From assembly GCA_038503065.1 (NCBI GenBank), contig JBCAMK010000013.1, positions 620,001 to 684,000 on the forward strand: 64,000 nucleotides of DNA, in the 5' to 3' direction. Positions 48,450 to 60,700 of the stretch are shown here, piece after piece. Every line of letters begins with the position of its first letter. Within the stretch, counting starts at the first letter, position 1. Under the pieces are notes generated by a model. The model searched no databases. It had not been told where the DNA came from and saw only the letters and a program-made list of their open reading frames with translations. The stretch comes from Paragyromitra xinjiangensis. Its lineage: Eukaryota > Ascomycota > Pezizomycetes > Pezizales > Discinaceae. The position numbers were made by a program, and so were the translations under genes.

Positions 48450-49207
48450 TTATGCCGATTGCTGGGGAGGAGGAGGAGAACCATACGCAGGAGCAGGAGT
48501 TCCTAGATGCGGCGGTGGAGGGTAGGCCGGCGCATTACTGCTTCCTTCACCGTTGTAGTAGGGATTATTGTTCGCGGGATGTTGTGAAGGATCGACCTTT
48601 GATGCGCCAGCGGGAGGTCCACCAGTATAGACCGGAGGCTGTGCATAGTTGGGGTTATAAGCTGTTGTATCACAGTTAGCATTTTATATTAGCGTCGTAG
48701 TTAAACGGGTAGATGTACCTGGAGGCGGCACAGCGTGCATCGAGTAATCGGTTTCTTGCTGCGGGTTATGTTGATAGAACGAGAACTGCTGTTCGGGCTG
48801 TTGGAGTTGCGGCTCCCATTGAGCTCTTCGGCTTCTAGGAACTAACCACTATCCAACCGAAAACCAACCCGTTAGCTCCCGCAAACTAGCACGCGCGTCG
48901 CGCGATATCGGTGGGAACGCTTGACGGAATACGCACTCGATGGTAAGGTAGTGGCGGCATCCCTTTTTTCATTCTTCGGTCGGCATGGAGCCACATTCCC
49001 ATGATCGCTAAGAAGCCTACCAGCAGGATCCCAAAGAGTACGCCGTACTTGATGGTCCTGGCTTCCTGCGGGACTGTTAGTGACGATCTATATATCAAGC
49101 ATTTAGAGTATTTAACGTACGTCACTCCAATACCAGTTGCTATTGGGCCAATCATCGAAATCGTCATCGTCGCGCTTCGAAAGATCTTGCCACCGGAGAA
49201 CTGCCAT
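48450..49207 (-). CDS. RCR-like single-pass membrane protein with Pro/Tyr-rich tail
   Basis: Four exons on the minus strand: 49207-49121, 49065-48937, 48848-48719, 48661-48450, totalling 558 nt, 185 aa. The N-terminus MAVLRWQDLSKRDDDDFDDW ends NWYWSD. It is followed by one membrane helix (YGVLFGILLVGFLAIMGMW), a basic stop-transfer segment (HADRRMKKGMPPLPYHRWLVPRS) and a Pro/Gln/Tyr-rich cytosolic tail (PPPAYNP, PPVYTGGPP, PAYPPPP). Such PY-type motifs recruit WW-domain ubiquitin ligases in the RCR (resistance to Congo red) and related fungal families, so a role in protein sorting or cell-wall deposition is possible. The ATG at 49207 lies in a different frame from the longest open frame in this place. 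It is preferred because all three junctions then keep phase and the juxtamembrane order fits the family. Confidence 0.8.
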
Positions 49208-52200
49208 CGCTGGTTGATATTATTCAAGGAAATTGGAAGGGAAAAGAAATAAAGGAGCACGGAAGAAACCTAAGAAAAGAAAATGAACGGATGGAAGGAG
49301 AATGTGGAAGGAAACGACTGATTGAGAGACAGAAGTGAGGATCAAGAGATATCAGCCAGTACGTAGTGCAGTGCCTTTGTTCTGGGCCAAATTAGGTTCT
49401 ATTGAGGCAGGTTGAATTGAAGAGGGACTCGGCTGCTGGAAATGGGGGGGAATTTGTGGCTTGGGCACCATCTGCTTATTTAAAGCAGGTGCATGGCAAC
49501 CTGACTGTCATAAATATGGGTTTGTACCGGGGTCTTTGACACTTGACCCTGTTTGAACGCGGGAATCGTTCTCTTCATGACGCCCAGCATTGGCGGCAGT
49601 GGTGATCACCAACTTGAGCAAGCCTGGGCCAATTGAAACTGTCACGGAACCGGTGATTTTGCTTTTGCCGTCCGTTTGTGATGTAACGGTTAATTTTTTT
49701 CCATTACAGCCAGAACAGAGTGACATAAGGCGACATAGGTACCCATCCAAAGATCTCAAGCAACCCCTATTTAGACTTCATGCGACATCCAGGACCTTGG
49801 ATCGTGGAAAGTAAACCGAGAATAAATATCTCCGAAGGCACCTCTGCGATCGATGCCACGCGTCCACCGTTCTCCCCTCCTTCTGATACTGTTCTCATAT
49901 GTTCGCTAAGCCCCAAAATATGCAACACGAAACACTGTAACAGGTTGGTACGTATGCGGTCCCCCGTTTCGCAGTTATCAGGTGGATTCGGGATTCGGGA
50001 TCTGTGAGAGGAGGCAAAGAACGAACTTATCTCATACCGAGAAGCGAATTTCTTGCACGTTATAACTGTTTCGGAATGGTGTGATGCCGCTTCCAAGGGT
50101 CCCTGAATCTAGGGATGGTAGCGGCATATGCACCGCTGCCGGGACTTTTCTTTTTTTAAGTGCATTTTAAATTTCCGGTAGTGTGTTGGGTTATCACTCA
50201 CGATGTGATATCCATACTCTCACCCCGCGCGCCATGGAGCTGGAATCTATCCAAGTAGTTGGGGTTTGCGCTGCTGCTACTGTGTAACCAGCGGGTAATG
50301 CGGTTATCACTGTGATTCGCCTTATTTTGTTTCTGTATGGTTTCGGAGACTTTCTCTGCATTCAAGTCATCCATTATTAGGCTCAATCGAGTCATGAAAC
50401 CGTGAAAGGAGTTGCTCTTGAATCCAACATACTTCTAGAACGAATCTAAAAGGGGGTTTTCGTGATGCTAGAGCAGACAATCCAAATAATTTTCCATTGT
50501 AACAATCTGGAGATGAGTTGACGCTTGGAACGGTCTAGGGGTCGTTGGTCCTTTTAATATTGGGAATGGCTCCTATCTAGACCAGAAAAGTTGCAAGCGT
50601 TTCCTGCATTACCAACGGATGCTTCAATTTTCGCTGGCGGATGCTCCCTTCTTCACCAATAAGCTCCTTCGTCGAGTCCTTTCGCTTCTCCCAGAAAGCT
50701 TATTCAAACCCGCACGAGATCCTGGTATCCTGCCATGGAATAAGTCAAACGTAGCTCTGTACTGTGATCCTGGCTGGCTGGCTGGCTTGCTGCGCCCAAC
50801 ACTCCTAGTGAGGCAAAAAATACATCAACGAATCGGAGCTCATTCTCCGCTGCATCTGACACACCTGGGGCACTGGAAGAATGCCGGACACGTGAGTTTT
50901 ACTTCAGAACGCATGAATGGAGGCCCCACCGCTGATATATAGAGAAGAAACGATCCTCTAGTTGTAAGTGTAGGAGGGAATATAAGCATAAGAGATACGT
51001 TAGGTGCTCTAGAAGAGTTCCAGAAAGGAACTGGGTGAGTGGTGTCGTCACTCAGAAGAGCTTTGTCAGTCTCCCAGTTGTTAAAAAGCCGAGGAAACTA
51101 CACAGCTTGCTGATGGTAGTGGCACCTCTGTTGATAATCACGGTGTCATTGGATGACGGTACCACTTGACGTGTATTCGTTAGCAAGGGTGCATCGATCT
51201 GGTGGATCTCGGAGATGTCATGCAAAACATGGGTTACAGCAAGTCGAGTGGGTTTAAACCAAGCCGTCTAAGAAAAAAGGTGGGGCCAATGAGGAGAAGG
51301 AATGGAAATTCAACTAGTGGTGGGGACCGATAGATGATGGTGGTTGGGCTTCCATCACCTGCTGCAGCAACCACCGACCCGTTGATTCAGCGGCGTTAGG
51401 GAGTGTAAGTTAAATTCGGGTTCTTCTGGTAATGGTTTACGCTACCAATGGAGGCGTGGTATGGCCATGGAGCGTGGTATGGAGTGACTTTTAGGTTGCA
51501 GGTAGGTGTCATTGGGAATTAGGGCATGAATACAAGCTGCTGGTAAGTGCGGAAGTGGGGCTATGAGGCGGAGATGGCGCCATTAGATACCGCAGAAAGG
51601 TTATCTTACTTTAGGGAGGCCCTTAACGTATGTGGACTCGACTTAAATTTTGGGGTATACAGTGGGTTGAAGGTTTTGATTGGCAAATTAGGAAGCTGCC
51701 TCTTGAGACTCATCACGTACAATCACTGCGAGTGAGATCTCGTGAGACATGTGTCCGTAGAGTGTGAGAAGAGAAGTATCCACTGTGGGGAAGCACCCCA
51801 AGGCCCTATATGGGAAGCGAGGGAGCGGTTTTATGTTAATTGGTGTTGGGGTCGTTCTCCGGTCCCTTCCCTCGAATACTTGTTGAACAATCCAAAACCT
51901 AACTGAGGGGGCTGAAGCACAAGAAGAAAGAAAGAAGCGTATAGAAGTAGCATAATGGTCACATACAGGCGTATTAAGATACAAAATGAAGTTTAGTGAG
52001 TGGACGAGTGATTTATCATGACTGAAAATTGGTATTGATTATCTTGCCTTCCCTGCTGGCTGTAGCCCTCGCGATTAAGCCGTGGAGTAGATAGTACGTC
52101 TCTCTGGCCTATCTTACCTGTAAGAACACGTTTTTATTTTAGACTTGGGGTAGGATTTTCGGGTCTTGCTTACGGCTGTTGATCACCGCGGGACCGCCTA

Positions 52201-54846
52201 TGTACTCTTGAGTTCCCTTGAGGGTATTGAAATTTGTTTTACCTGTTTGAGAAATAGTCTCTAGTGTTTTCTTGTAGTCATCAATACCATCCTTCTAGGA
52301 AGGTTCGGCGTGGTTGAATGTACGTGTAATCTCCAGAAGTATTTGAGGGCATGATAATATGTTTCCTTACAATGCACAAGCCGTCAGCAAAATTTATCAC
52401 TGAGTAAAGATCGTCAGGTGAATGCGTTTTCGGTTTCCCTCTTCAGTTTTTGCTCACCTCCACTAGGCCTTCACCTTCCCTTGTACTATATAACCACAGA
52501 GAAGCATTAACAACCGGCCTTAAGAACAGTGAAACTGCCTTGTATAATAATTCGGGCTGTAGGAATATCCGTCTTATAGAAATATGTGGACCAGGCAGGG
52601 GTTATTTCATGTGCGCTGGTGCTTTTCCTATAGGAATATCTGCTGTATAGGAATATATGTTTTCCCAAATTTCATATTCGTATGTGGCAATTTTGCTGTA
52701 GTATAGTTTCCCAATAATTTACTAAGCTCGATTATAAACTGCCTGCGAAGGAGGCAACGGGTTGTTTGTGCTGCCCAACGGCACGTCGGTTCGTTTTCAT
52801 TAAGGATTAATCTTTTGAGCGAGGATGTTCATGAACATTCCTGCGAGATGCCTATCCAAGTTGTTTGCATGGGATAAATCAACACAAACAAGTCACTTTG
52901 ACTCTGGGCCTTCTGGAGGAGTGTCATAAGAAGGTAAATGTCCTGAGGCGATTCAGTCGTCTCCCTCGTGTCCTGGGGCCCTTGCGGCGGTAGCAACGTA
53001 CCGTATTATCTAGGTAAATTCGACTCGCCCTAATAGGGCTGGTGTGCATTACTGAATGTTTGACTTGTTGCGGTTGGTCGAATTCACCTCGGTAATATGA
53101 TATAGGGTTGATTCTGAAAGTTCCATGATGATAATGCCTAGCGATTGGAGTAGATTCGAGGATGGAGAGAGACACCAGGGTTGTTTGTGGTTGTCCGTTG
53201 TGAAAGATGTATGAAAGAGAGGTTGGTGGTAGTTAAGTGAAGCCTATATAAACCACATGTATGTCTTGGCGCGCACTTAAAATAGCGGTGAATTTTGGGC
53301 CAATAATATTACTAGCTCTACTGACTTGATACTTTGGCGGCTCCGGACACTAAGAATTTCTTGTCAGAATTCACATCGCTCGTGATTGTATATCTACATG
53401 TAGTGTTTGATAGAAACCGGTATATCCTGTTGGCTCTAGCGCAATAAATTTTGGTCGCCAAAAATTATTTCTGGAGCTGGATGACTAGGTAAAAGGGATT
53501 CTCGGAGAGCACCATTAGGTCTCTTTGTAGACCTTGATCTGTATTACTCTTTGGTATAAGATTTAGAAATGACATTGATATTCTATAACTGGAGGGAACG
53601 ATTGAACCTGTGGTTTATTTGGCCCTGCTTCTGCTGCAGCTGTGTATTTGGCTCTCCGTTCCACCTTTCTACAGCTCACTTTTCGAACCTGTTTTTGGCT
53701 TGTATTCTGCCACGTTTACTTCTGCATTATGTATATAGATCAATAGTTATAATAAACCATAGGTCAAGTTCAATCTGGGGCCGTACAAACAATCATCATG
53801 AGAACGAACTGTCCTCTGGGCACCCGCGGGGTCCTTTTCAACATACACCCGCCTAGTACCTAGGTACTTTAATTGCTAAAGACTGTTACCTGAGAGGCCA
53901 AAGTGAATACCATGTCTTCAGGGGCACTTTTTTTCTGTCTAGTCTTCCCCGGCCACCCAATGGCACCCAAGGCATGGTGTACCAATTACATTTTCTGCCG
54001 ATGAATCTGGAGGTGTTCCTAGTAAGTTTTGAGTGTCGACTTATGAGTCCTTCTCCTTGCCTACTTAGTTGCTGTCTTAAATATACAATCTAGGCAAGGT
54101 TTAATCTTCTGTATATCAAGAATCTTGAGAGTGTCATCGGGGCTCTGTTCGGAAATCTTGCTACACAATCTTGCATTACTAGTAAGTAAAGTACTTTCCC
54201 ACTGCTGCTGGTAGAGAACTTACACCTGTTATCTCACTCCTAGTTAACCTGTATCTGCCTGCAATTGCGAGCCCCTCAGAGTTCTTGGTAGCGATACTGG
54301 CGTGATGTTGTTGCCCTATTACTTTCTACTTAGCTGCAGGCTTGGAAAGCATCTAAATTGGGAGTACTTGTATGTGGGGTCCTAGAAATTAGGGTTGATT
54401 TTGAAATAGTAGCAGATGGGGGTAGCACTCGTGGGTAGGAGTAGCTCTGGAGGTGGCTTACAGAAAGAGATAATCAGAATAGCTTTAGACTACTGTTCTT
54501 CGGTACCAACTTGAACGCTGAAGAAGTAGAAAAGGGTCGTTTGCCGCCATTTTCGGATGAAGAGTACCTACTCGGCTGCTTGATATCATTTAAGCCCTGA
54601 TTGGGCGCATGTAAGTAGGTAGATTTTTCGTTAGGCATACTGAACCACCCTCATCATGGTGTTCTATTGGGCGCATGCGTGGCGTGTTTCAACTTGCTGG
54701 AATTTTGTGCAGCCTTGTAGCTTTAAATTTTCCGCAACTTCATCTTTACTTGAACCTACCCGCAAAACCTCACTTAAAGCGATAATATTCTATTCCCGCG
54801 ATATAGCCACCACCTAGGGCGCTTATAGGAGCTGGTGACTTACGTT
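49208..54846. other. Long gene-poor region
   Basis: About 5.6 kb upstream of the decayed gene at 54847. Frames at 49767-50096 and 50198-50395 (minus) and 50619-50942 (plus) have no recognisable content. The segment just right of 49207 should be the RCR-like promoter. A short CTGG microsatellite lies near 50770, and short TATAGGAATAT-like direct repeats lie near 52560-52660. I see no tRNA, rRNA or intact transposon. Confidence 0.45.
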
Positions 54847-56003
54847 ATGCCAGTAGGATTCGGCTTCTCGATTGGCGATTTCATTGCAGTGGGCGATCTA
54901 GCAAGATGAATTATTCAAGCTCTCAATATTAATTGTCAATAGGCAAGGCCTTAGCCGGACGGAACAAAAAGTAATCGAAAGTACAGAAACGAGCAATAGG
55001 ATTGAACTTAAAGTAATGGAGATGTTCGCGATTCTCCAGAATATCCATCATACTCCTCCAAAGAGAATGGGTTACCCGTGGGAAGGCGGATGGACCGAGA
55101 ATCAAAGGCCAATCCACTTCGAAGATGCTTTAGGACGGTCTGTACGTCTTCCCCCAGTACTTTGTGTGGATAAAAAGGTATGGCTCAAATTATATGGTCG
55201 ACTTTTGTTTTCTTAAGGCAATCTTCTAAATTTCGTTTCTGTCACTAGCTTAGCACTATGGAATCAGATCATGCCCGGGAATTGCTAGATCTTGCGTGGG
55301 GAGAGAATGATTCTCTCTGGATTACTGGCCAACTTATATCAATGGATTGAGATAAAGGAAATTCTGACGTATTATAGACTTTCCACGGTGTTTTGGGAAT
55401 TATGTTTAGGGACCTTCCTGTACACAGAAAGATTGCCAAAAATGAATACGAGGTTACTTAGGATTCAGACGGTGCACTTATCTAAGACTCAGACTGGGAA
55501 TCTAAAGTCCTTCCAGGTGTGCGAATTTCCATGAGTATTCTCATTAAGGTTCAACTTTTTACCACCGAATCTAAACCGGTAGCTCATGAGTGCCCGCGAT
55601 GCAACACATCAAATACCGGGGTTGCGGCCAATAGAGGGTCACTGAAGTGGTATTTTTAAGTCTAATATGCGTCATTGAACACTAGTGGTGTGATACGAGC
55701 TAATTCGTTCCTTTTCGTCGTAGTCGCAAATGCGATCTAGTTTTTCGAACGCTTGACACAGAACGAGTTGTGGAGCCAGTAGAGTTTTCTATAGCGCAGA
55801 ACCCAGTATTGGGTGCGAGGAGGAAATCTCAGGGGGAGAAAAAAGAGCTCGAAGGGGGGTATGCATTTCGACGAATTCACTGCCACCAGGAAGTAATAAA
55901 GGAGCGCCCCAAGCTAACCATCACAGCTACTCAGGTTGTAGAATATTTTATTTATGTAGGGTGGGTAGCTTTCTTAGATTTCCATATATCGAGGGTATGG
56001 TAA
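54847..56003 (+). pseudogene. Decayed gene: STAND-type N-domain, ubiquitin-like domain, zinc ribbon
   Basis: The pieces are in the order seen in a fungal family. The start MPVGFGFSIGDFIAVGDL (54847-54906) is typical of fungal STAND-associated helical N-domains, then a stop TGA follows at 54907. After a scrambled stretch, 55016-55176 reads MEMFAILQNIHHTPPKR, then RPIHFEDALGRSVRLPP, typical of the fungal ubiquitin-like (ULD_2-type) domain. After a likely intron, 55378-55649 reads FHGVLGIMFRDLPVH, NEYEVT, stop, DSDGALI, stop, DSDWESKVLPGVRISMSI, then CPRC. A final exon from 55724 gives CRKC, completing a CxxC...CxxC zinc ribbon, and stays open to 56003. The three clear internal stops (TGA at 54907, TAG at 55459, TAA at 55483) would each be an Arg or Gln codon after one C-to-T change. 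Family assignment is from memory of motifs. Confidence 0.6.
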
Positions 56004-56384
56004 ATCCAGCTGGTGGAAAGGAGAGAGTTCAATCAGATCCTCCTGAGATGTTAAGGTATTTAATATTGCAAATAAAGCTGTATGATGTACTCTCCAGAGT
56101 AAGCGTGGTTCTGTTAACCTGTATTGCACCGCAATATAAGGTCTTGGTTATGGGCATTGTAGAACCGCCCAAGGGTTAGTAGGGGCCCACGGGGACTGGT
56201 TAGGTTGGATCTGCTAGTTAGGAATCCCCTGGAAGGATCTCAGTGGTGCGGTATCTGCGGGAACCTAGATTTGGTATTCACCTGCCAACTTTGCGCCGAG
56301 GTATAATTTTGGGCGAGAATTTAGGAAATCAACAGATCCCTTGGCCTAGACAGCCAATGCAAATATAATCAATTACAATCGTCC
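56004..56384. other. Short gene-free stretch between the pseudogene and the GPALPP gene
   Basis: A frame at 55961-56179 overlaps the pseudogene tail and has no recognisable content. The minus-strand GPALPP gene ends at 56385, so its 3' UTR lies here. Confidence 0.45.
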
Positions 56385-57331
56385 CTACAAAAAACTACCC
56401 GAAGAAAACCGATCACCAAATTGCGCGGCTTTTTGTAGCATCTCTTTCTTTTGCTGATGCCCGATCTTACGCCCCCCGGCAATGTCTTTTTCGCGATCGA
56501 AAGCTCGAGCGCTTGGGTTGTCCTCCTTTTCGCGCACAGTCCCTGATGTCTTATGTTCGTCGAGGAGTGACTTGTTTCGGTTTTTTTCCTGGAAATGTCG
56601 TTAGTGCAAACTCTTAGGCAAGGGAATGAAGGGAGAAAGTGCTTACATTATATTCCCGGATTCTGCGGGCTGTTTCTTCAGCTTCGGCAGCGCTTATGCT
56701 TGGTTTCTTATCCTCTGCTTGTGTTGCTGGCTTCTTAATTCCCATAACTTCGTCGTTGAGTCGTTTTCGTCGTTCCTCTGGGGATTCTGTCCACAATGAA
56801 TTATCCGAACCAGCTTTTTGTGGTGCCTTTGCCCCCTTTCCAGTTTGGAATTTTCGATTTTTTAGCTTCGTTGGATCAACCTTTGCTGTCCAGTCCTCCG
56901 ATTTGGGCGGGACCAACATCCATTCGTCACGTTTTAGCTTGCCATCGTCGCTGGTTGGGGCTTGAGCTTCCGCGTACATTGCTAGACGTCGTTGCGCCGC
57001 GAGCTCTTGATCTTCCTGGTTCCAGATTAGCTTAGGACTTGAGCGTGCGCGGGAGTGGAAGATAGCTTACATCTGTTCCAGGACCTGGAGGCATGGCTGG
57101 TCCTATCTCATCATCACTGCTGCTATCGTCGTCATCGGGATTACCATAGGGTCGTTCCTCAATTGGAGCTGGAGGTGGCGCTGGACCAGCTGTTCGCCTT
57201 TTCTTGCTGTCCGAGTCCTCCGCTGGTGATCTTGAAGCTTCTTTTGCAGCAGCAGCAGCCTCTTCGGCCTTTCGTTTCCGTTTTTCAAGAATATGCGGTG
57301 GTATTGCAGGGCCAACAAGGTCTCCGTCCAT
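56385..57331 (-). CDS. GPALPP-motif (DUF3752) protein
   Basis: Three exons on the minus strand: 57331-57071, 57015-56647, 56588-56385, all phase 0, totalling 834 nt, 277 aa. The family is defined by repeated GPALPP-like motifs; here VGPAIPPHILEKRK at the start and IGPAMPPGPG after an acidic DDDDSSSDDE run. Next comes the conserved KRDEWMLVPP block, a region with WTESPEERRKRLNDEVMG, and the C-terminus ARAFDREKDIAGGRKIGHQQ, ending FGDRFSSGSF. Between the GPAxPP repeats lies a Lys-rich stretch (KRKRKAEEAAAAAKEA) that could serve as a nuclear signal. Proteins of this type are short, disordered and probably nuclear; function is poorly known. It is divergent from VPS8, with 395 bases between start codons. 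Confidence 0.88.
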
Positions 57332-57726
57332 TGTTCGTTCGTATTGTGTTGTGGGAGCTTGGTTGAGAGAGTTTGTAGAAGGATGTCAGTTGGACTTGTA
57401 AAATATGTTAGGGCTCAGATGTGTGGCTGAGGTGTGTATATTCTAGGACGCTTGGTAGCGTCGCACAGCGTATGCGGCTTTCCCGGAACTCTGATATCGC
57501 CGGGAAGCTTTGCACGACTATTCAAAGATCATCACACGCTGACTTGCTGAAAAGGACAACATTCCGGACTTCAAGATTGTCGCTTTTTCAATAGACACTG
57601 GTGGGATATCTATTTGCGGGGTAATATCTGTGTTTTCCGGTAAAGCGATTGCAGGGGGAAACCTTGAACCTCCTTGAGGATTGGAAGTTGGATACGAGAA
57701 ATGCGAATTGAGCCAAGACCCCACCG
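57332..57726. promoter_or_regulatory. Divergent promoter, GPALPP gene / VPS8
   Basis: 395 bases between two start codons facing away from each other. No named factor site can be assigned. A short frame on the minus strand here is a shadow of the leader region. Confidence 0.5.
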
Positions 57727-60700
57727 ATGAGCTCGATGCCAGATGAGAGCTCGGTGCTCGCAAAAAGCGACCATGAGGCCGAAAGTCAGGACTTGCCGAG
57801 CATGGAGGCTACAGAAGCAGCGTTCGAGACAAATGAAAATGGATTTATGGTGAACGGGGAGGCCGAGGAGCCTCCGATGACGACAGCAACTTCAAGGGTC
57901 TTGGAATATCTACAGGAAGCAAGGGAAGAGAGCGGCGGAAAAGCAACAAATGGCTCGGTATTTCATGGATACAAGAGCCGTGAGGGGGGAGGAGAAGCAG
58001 AAAGCCAGAATGATTCGCATGATTCGCACCCCCCCCATACGAATGGGAAAGCCAGTCCTGCTGCTTCATTCTCAACGCCTGACGATACGCCCTCGGTGCA
58101 TGTAAGCGTCTCTGTGGCGAGGATTTGAACGCTTTATTGACTGGTAGCTAACTCTAAGGACCCTTCAGGGCTCTGTAGCTTCTTCACGGGCTAGTAGTGC
58201 ATTTGGATCTCGATTCTCACCCTCCCCCTCTCTACGGCCGTTTGATAGGAGATTTCAGTCTCGCCTACAACCTGGAACCCCAGTGTTATCACTGTCACCT
58301 CGCCCACTTTCACCATCTCCCCTTAGTCCAAATTCGAGGTCGCCTTCTTTTAGTAGTAAAACTGGGGACGTTAGTTTTGGCACTCTGGATGAAGGGTCAA
58401 CACCCTGGGACGTTGTTCGGTGGACCAAGCTCAAGAAAATCAAGAATCAGCTCTTTTCTGAAGCTGGAAGGCGCAGCTTTGGTTCTCCTACCTGTATAAT
58501 TGTATCTGCAACCATTGCAGTGGGAACTTCTAAAGGCAGTATTTTAATTTTCGACTATAATCAAAATCTTCAATTTATAATAGGACCTGGAACGAAAGGT
58601 ATGGTTCCTTTCTTAATGTAATTTAGCTAGCTCTGATCGATTTAGCTGTCGAATGTGGTTCTATAACTGCTCTGGCCGTTTCTGCGGATCACACTACAAT
58701 TGCTGGGGGTCACGCTCAAGGAAATATCTTCACATGGGAACTGGCGAAATCTAGTCAACCATTCCTGCAAATCCCACCTATATCTCTATCTGAACTTGAG
58801 ACCCGAAAAGTGGATGGTCACGTTGAGGGTGTCTCAGTGCTCCATCTTGGATTCCTTGGGACACGCCATACTGCCCTGGTATCTGGAGATGACAGGGGGA
58901 TGGGGTTCTCGCATTTAGCTACTAGAGGGTTAGGCGTAGTTCGGAGGGTGGTAAAAACAACTAGGATATTGGGACGGTACCCACTTGATGTTGCACCTAG
59001 TGGGCGTCCTCGCAAGCCTAGCTCCGTCCTTGGGTTTTCAGCTCTTCCATTGGGAAATTCTCAGCAGAAAACAGATACGATGGGGCTTGTAGCTCTCTTG
59101 ACGCCATATCTCCTTGTCATCGTGTCGACGACTCCGCTAGCACAAACTCAACATAAGGCTTCTAGGCCAAAGGAGGTTGCCAGTGATTCGGCTTTATCGG
59201 GATGCCTAGCGTGGTATCCCTTCATGAAGTTAAAACAAACTTCTTTGGCCCCAAACTCAACCCCACAGTCATCAAATGCGAGGCTGGTATACTGTTGGTC
59301 GAATGTGTTGACTTTGCTGGAACTTTCTGTCGTTGAATCTGAAGAGCCGGAAGAACCGAATCGTCCACCTATCCTAGAGTTTCGAGCGAAAAGCCGGTTC
59401 CGATGCGACGAAGCGATCGTGGCCGTGCAATGGATCAATCGCCAGGTTTGTCTTGTTTAAATGTTTCGTTTCAAGCTACTGCTCTAACTTGGGCCTAGAT
59501 CATTGCCGTCTTGACAGTTACCCAGCGATTGATAATATTAGAAGACATTGCGTTGCGTGTGACGGAGACATTCGATCTAATGCCTAAGCAAATCCTTCAC
59601 TTCGATGCATTTTCGGCACATCTAGGTCCCTTGGTTGATCGGATGGACGATGAAGGCTCAATGCATCCTCACGTAGCGGATGCTTTCTACAATAGCTTCA
59701 AAACTTATAAAGGGAGAATGTTTCTTCTGGTATGTGTGCCATTGTTTGCGATATTAGGTAGAGACTAATTTAAATCAGGGTTCATACGATGTGTCAGTGG
59801 GTGCATTATCTAACTGGGCTGATCGTCTTCTTGCCATGATGGAGGTTGGAGATTTTATTGGGGCTATCCGCCTTGCCACAACATACTACGTCGGAGAAAC
59901 TACCAAACTGACGATCGGATTGCCCGAAGATTCTAACCTACGGCACCCTATAGTCCAAGAAAGGCTTCTTGAGATGATGTCTGCTTCTTTGAGATACGCT
60001 TTTGGCAAAAACCAGAAGTCTTCGCAGACCGAGATTCTAGGGAAAGAACAGCTGCAGGACCTCGCAGTCGTTTGCTTCGACGCCTGCCTGAGTATGGGAA
60101 CCATTGAATTCTTGTTTGAAGAAGTTTTCGAGCATTTTGAACAAGGTTCCGTTGATGGCATCTTTCTAGAGACACTTGAGCCACACATCTTAGAGGGTAG
60201 GATTCAGTTCGTTCCTCCAACGGTTGTGAAGGCACTTATCGCACACTACACGTCCCTTGAATTGGATAGTCGTCTGGAGGAGATAATCTGTCATATGGAT
60301 ACGAGAACTTTGGACATTGATCAAGTTACGTCACTCTGCAAAAAACACAACCTTTACGATGCGATGATTTACGTTTGGAACCGAGCGCTTGGCGATTATA
60401 TTACGCCCATGATAGACCTCCTTGCCCTACTGATACCTTTGCTACGAAACGGCGTTCATGAAAACGAGGACTCGATTTATGCCGTCAACGCTCTCAAAAT
60501 ATTTCCATATCTTTCTTATACACTTACTGGGCGTGTCTATCCCACTGGAGAAGAACTCACCGAACCGGAAGCCTCGAGTGCTAAGGCTGCAATATATTAC
60601 TTCCTTTTTCTGGGGAGGTCAATCGCATGGCCTAAGTACGGTGGCAAACCTTTTCTCACCTCTCCTAACTCAGCGATGGAGCCGTCTTTTCCTTATCTCA

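Noticed and set aside
52450..52680. Short TATAGGAATAT-like direct repeats as a mobile element
   Set aside because: Units are too short and irregular, with no inverted ends or target duplication.
54601..54680. Two TTGGGCGCATG blocks about 67 bases apart
   Set aside because: A pair of 11-base repeats can occur by chance in this region and there is no further structure.
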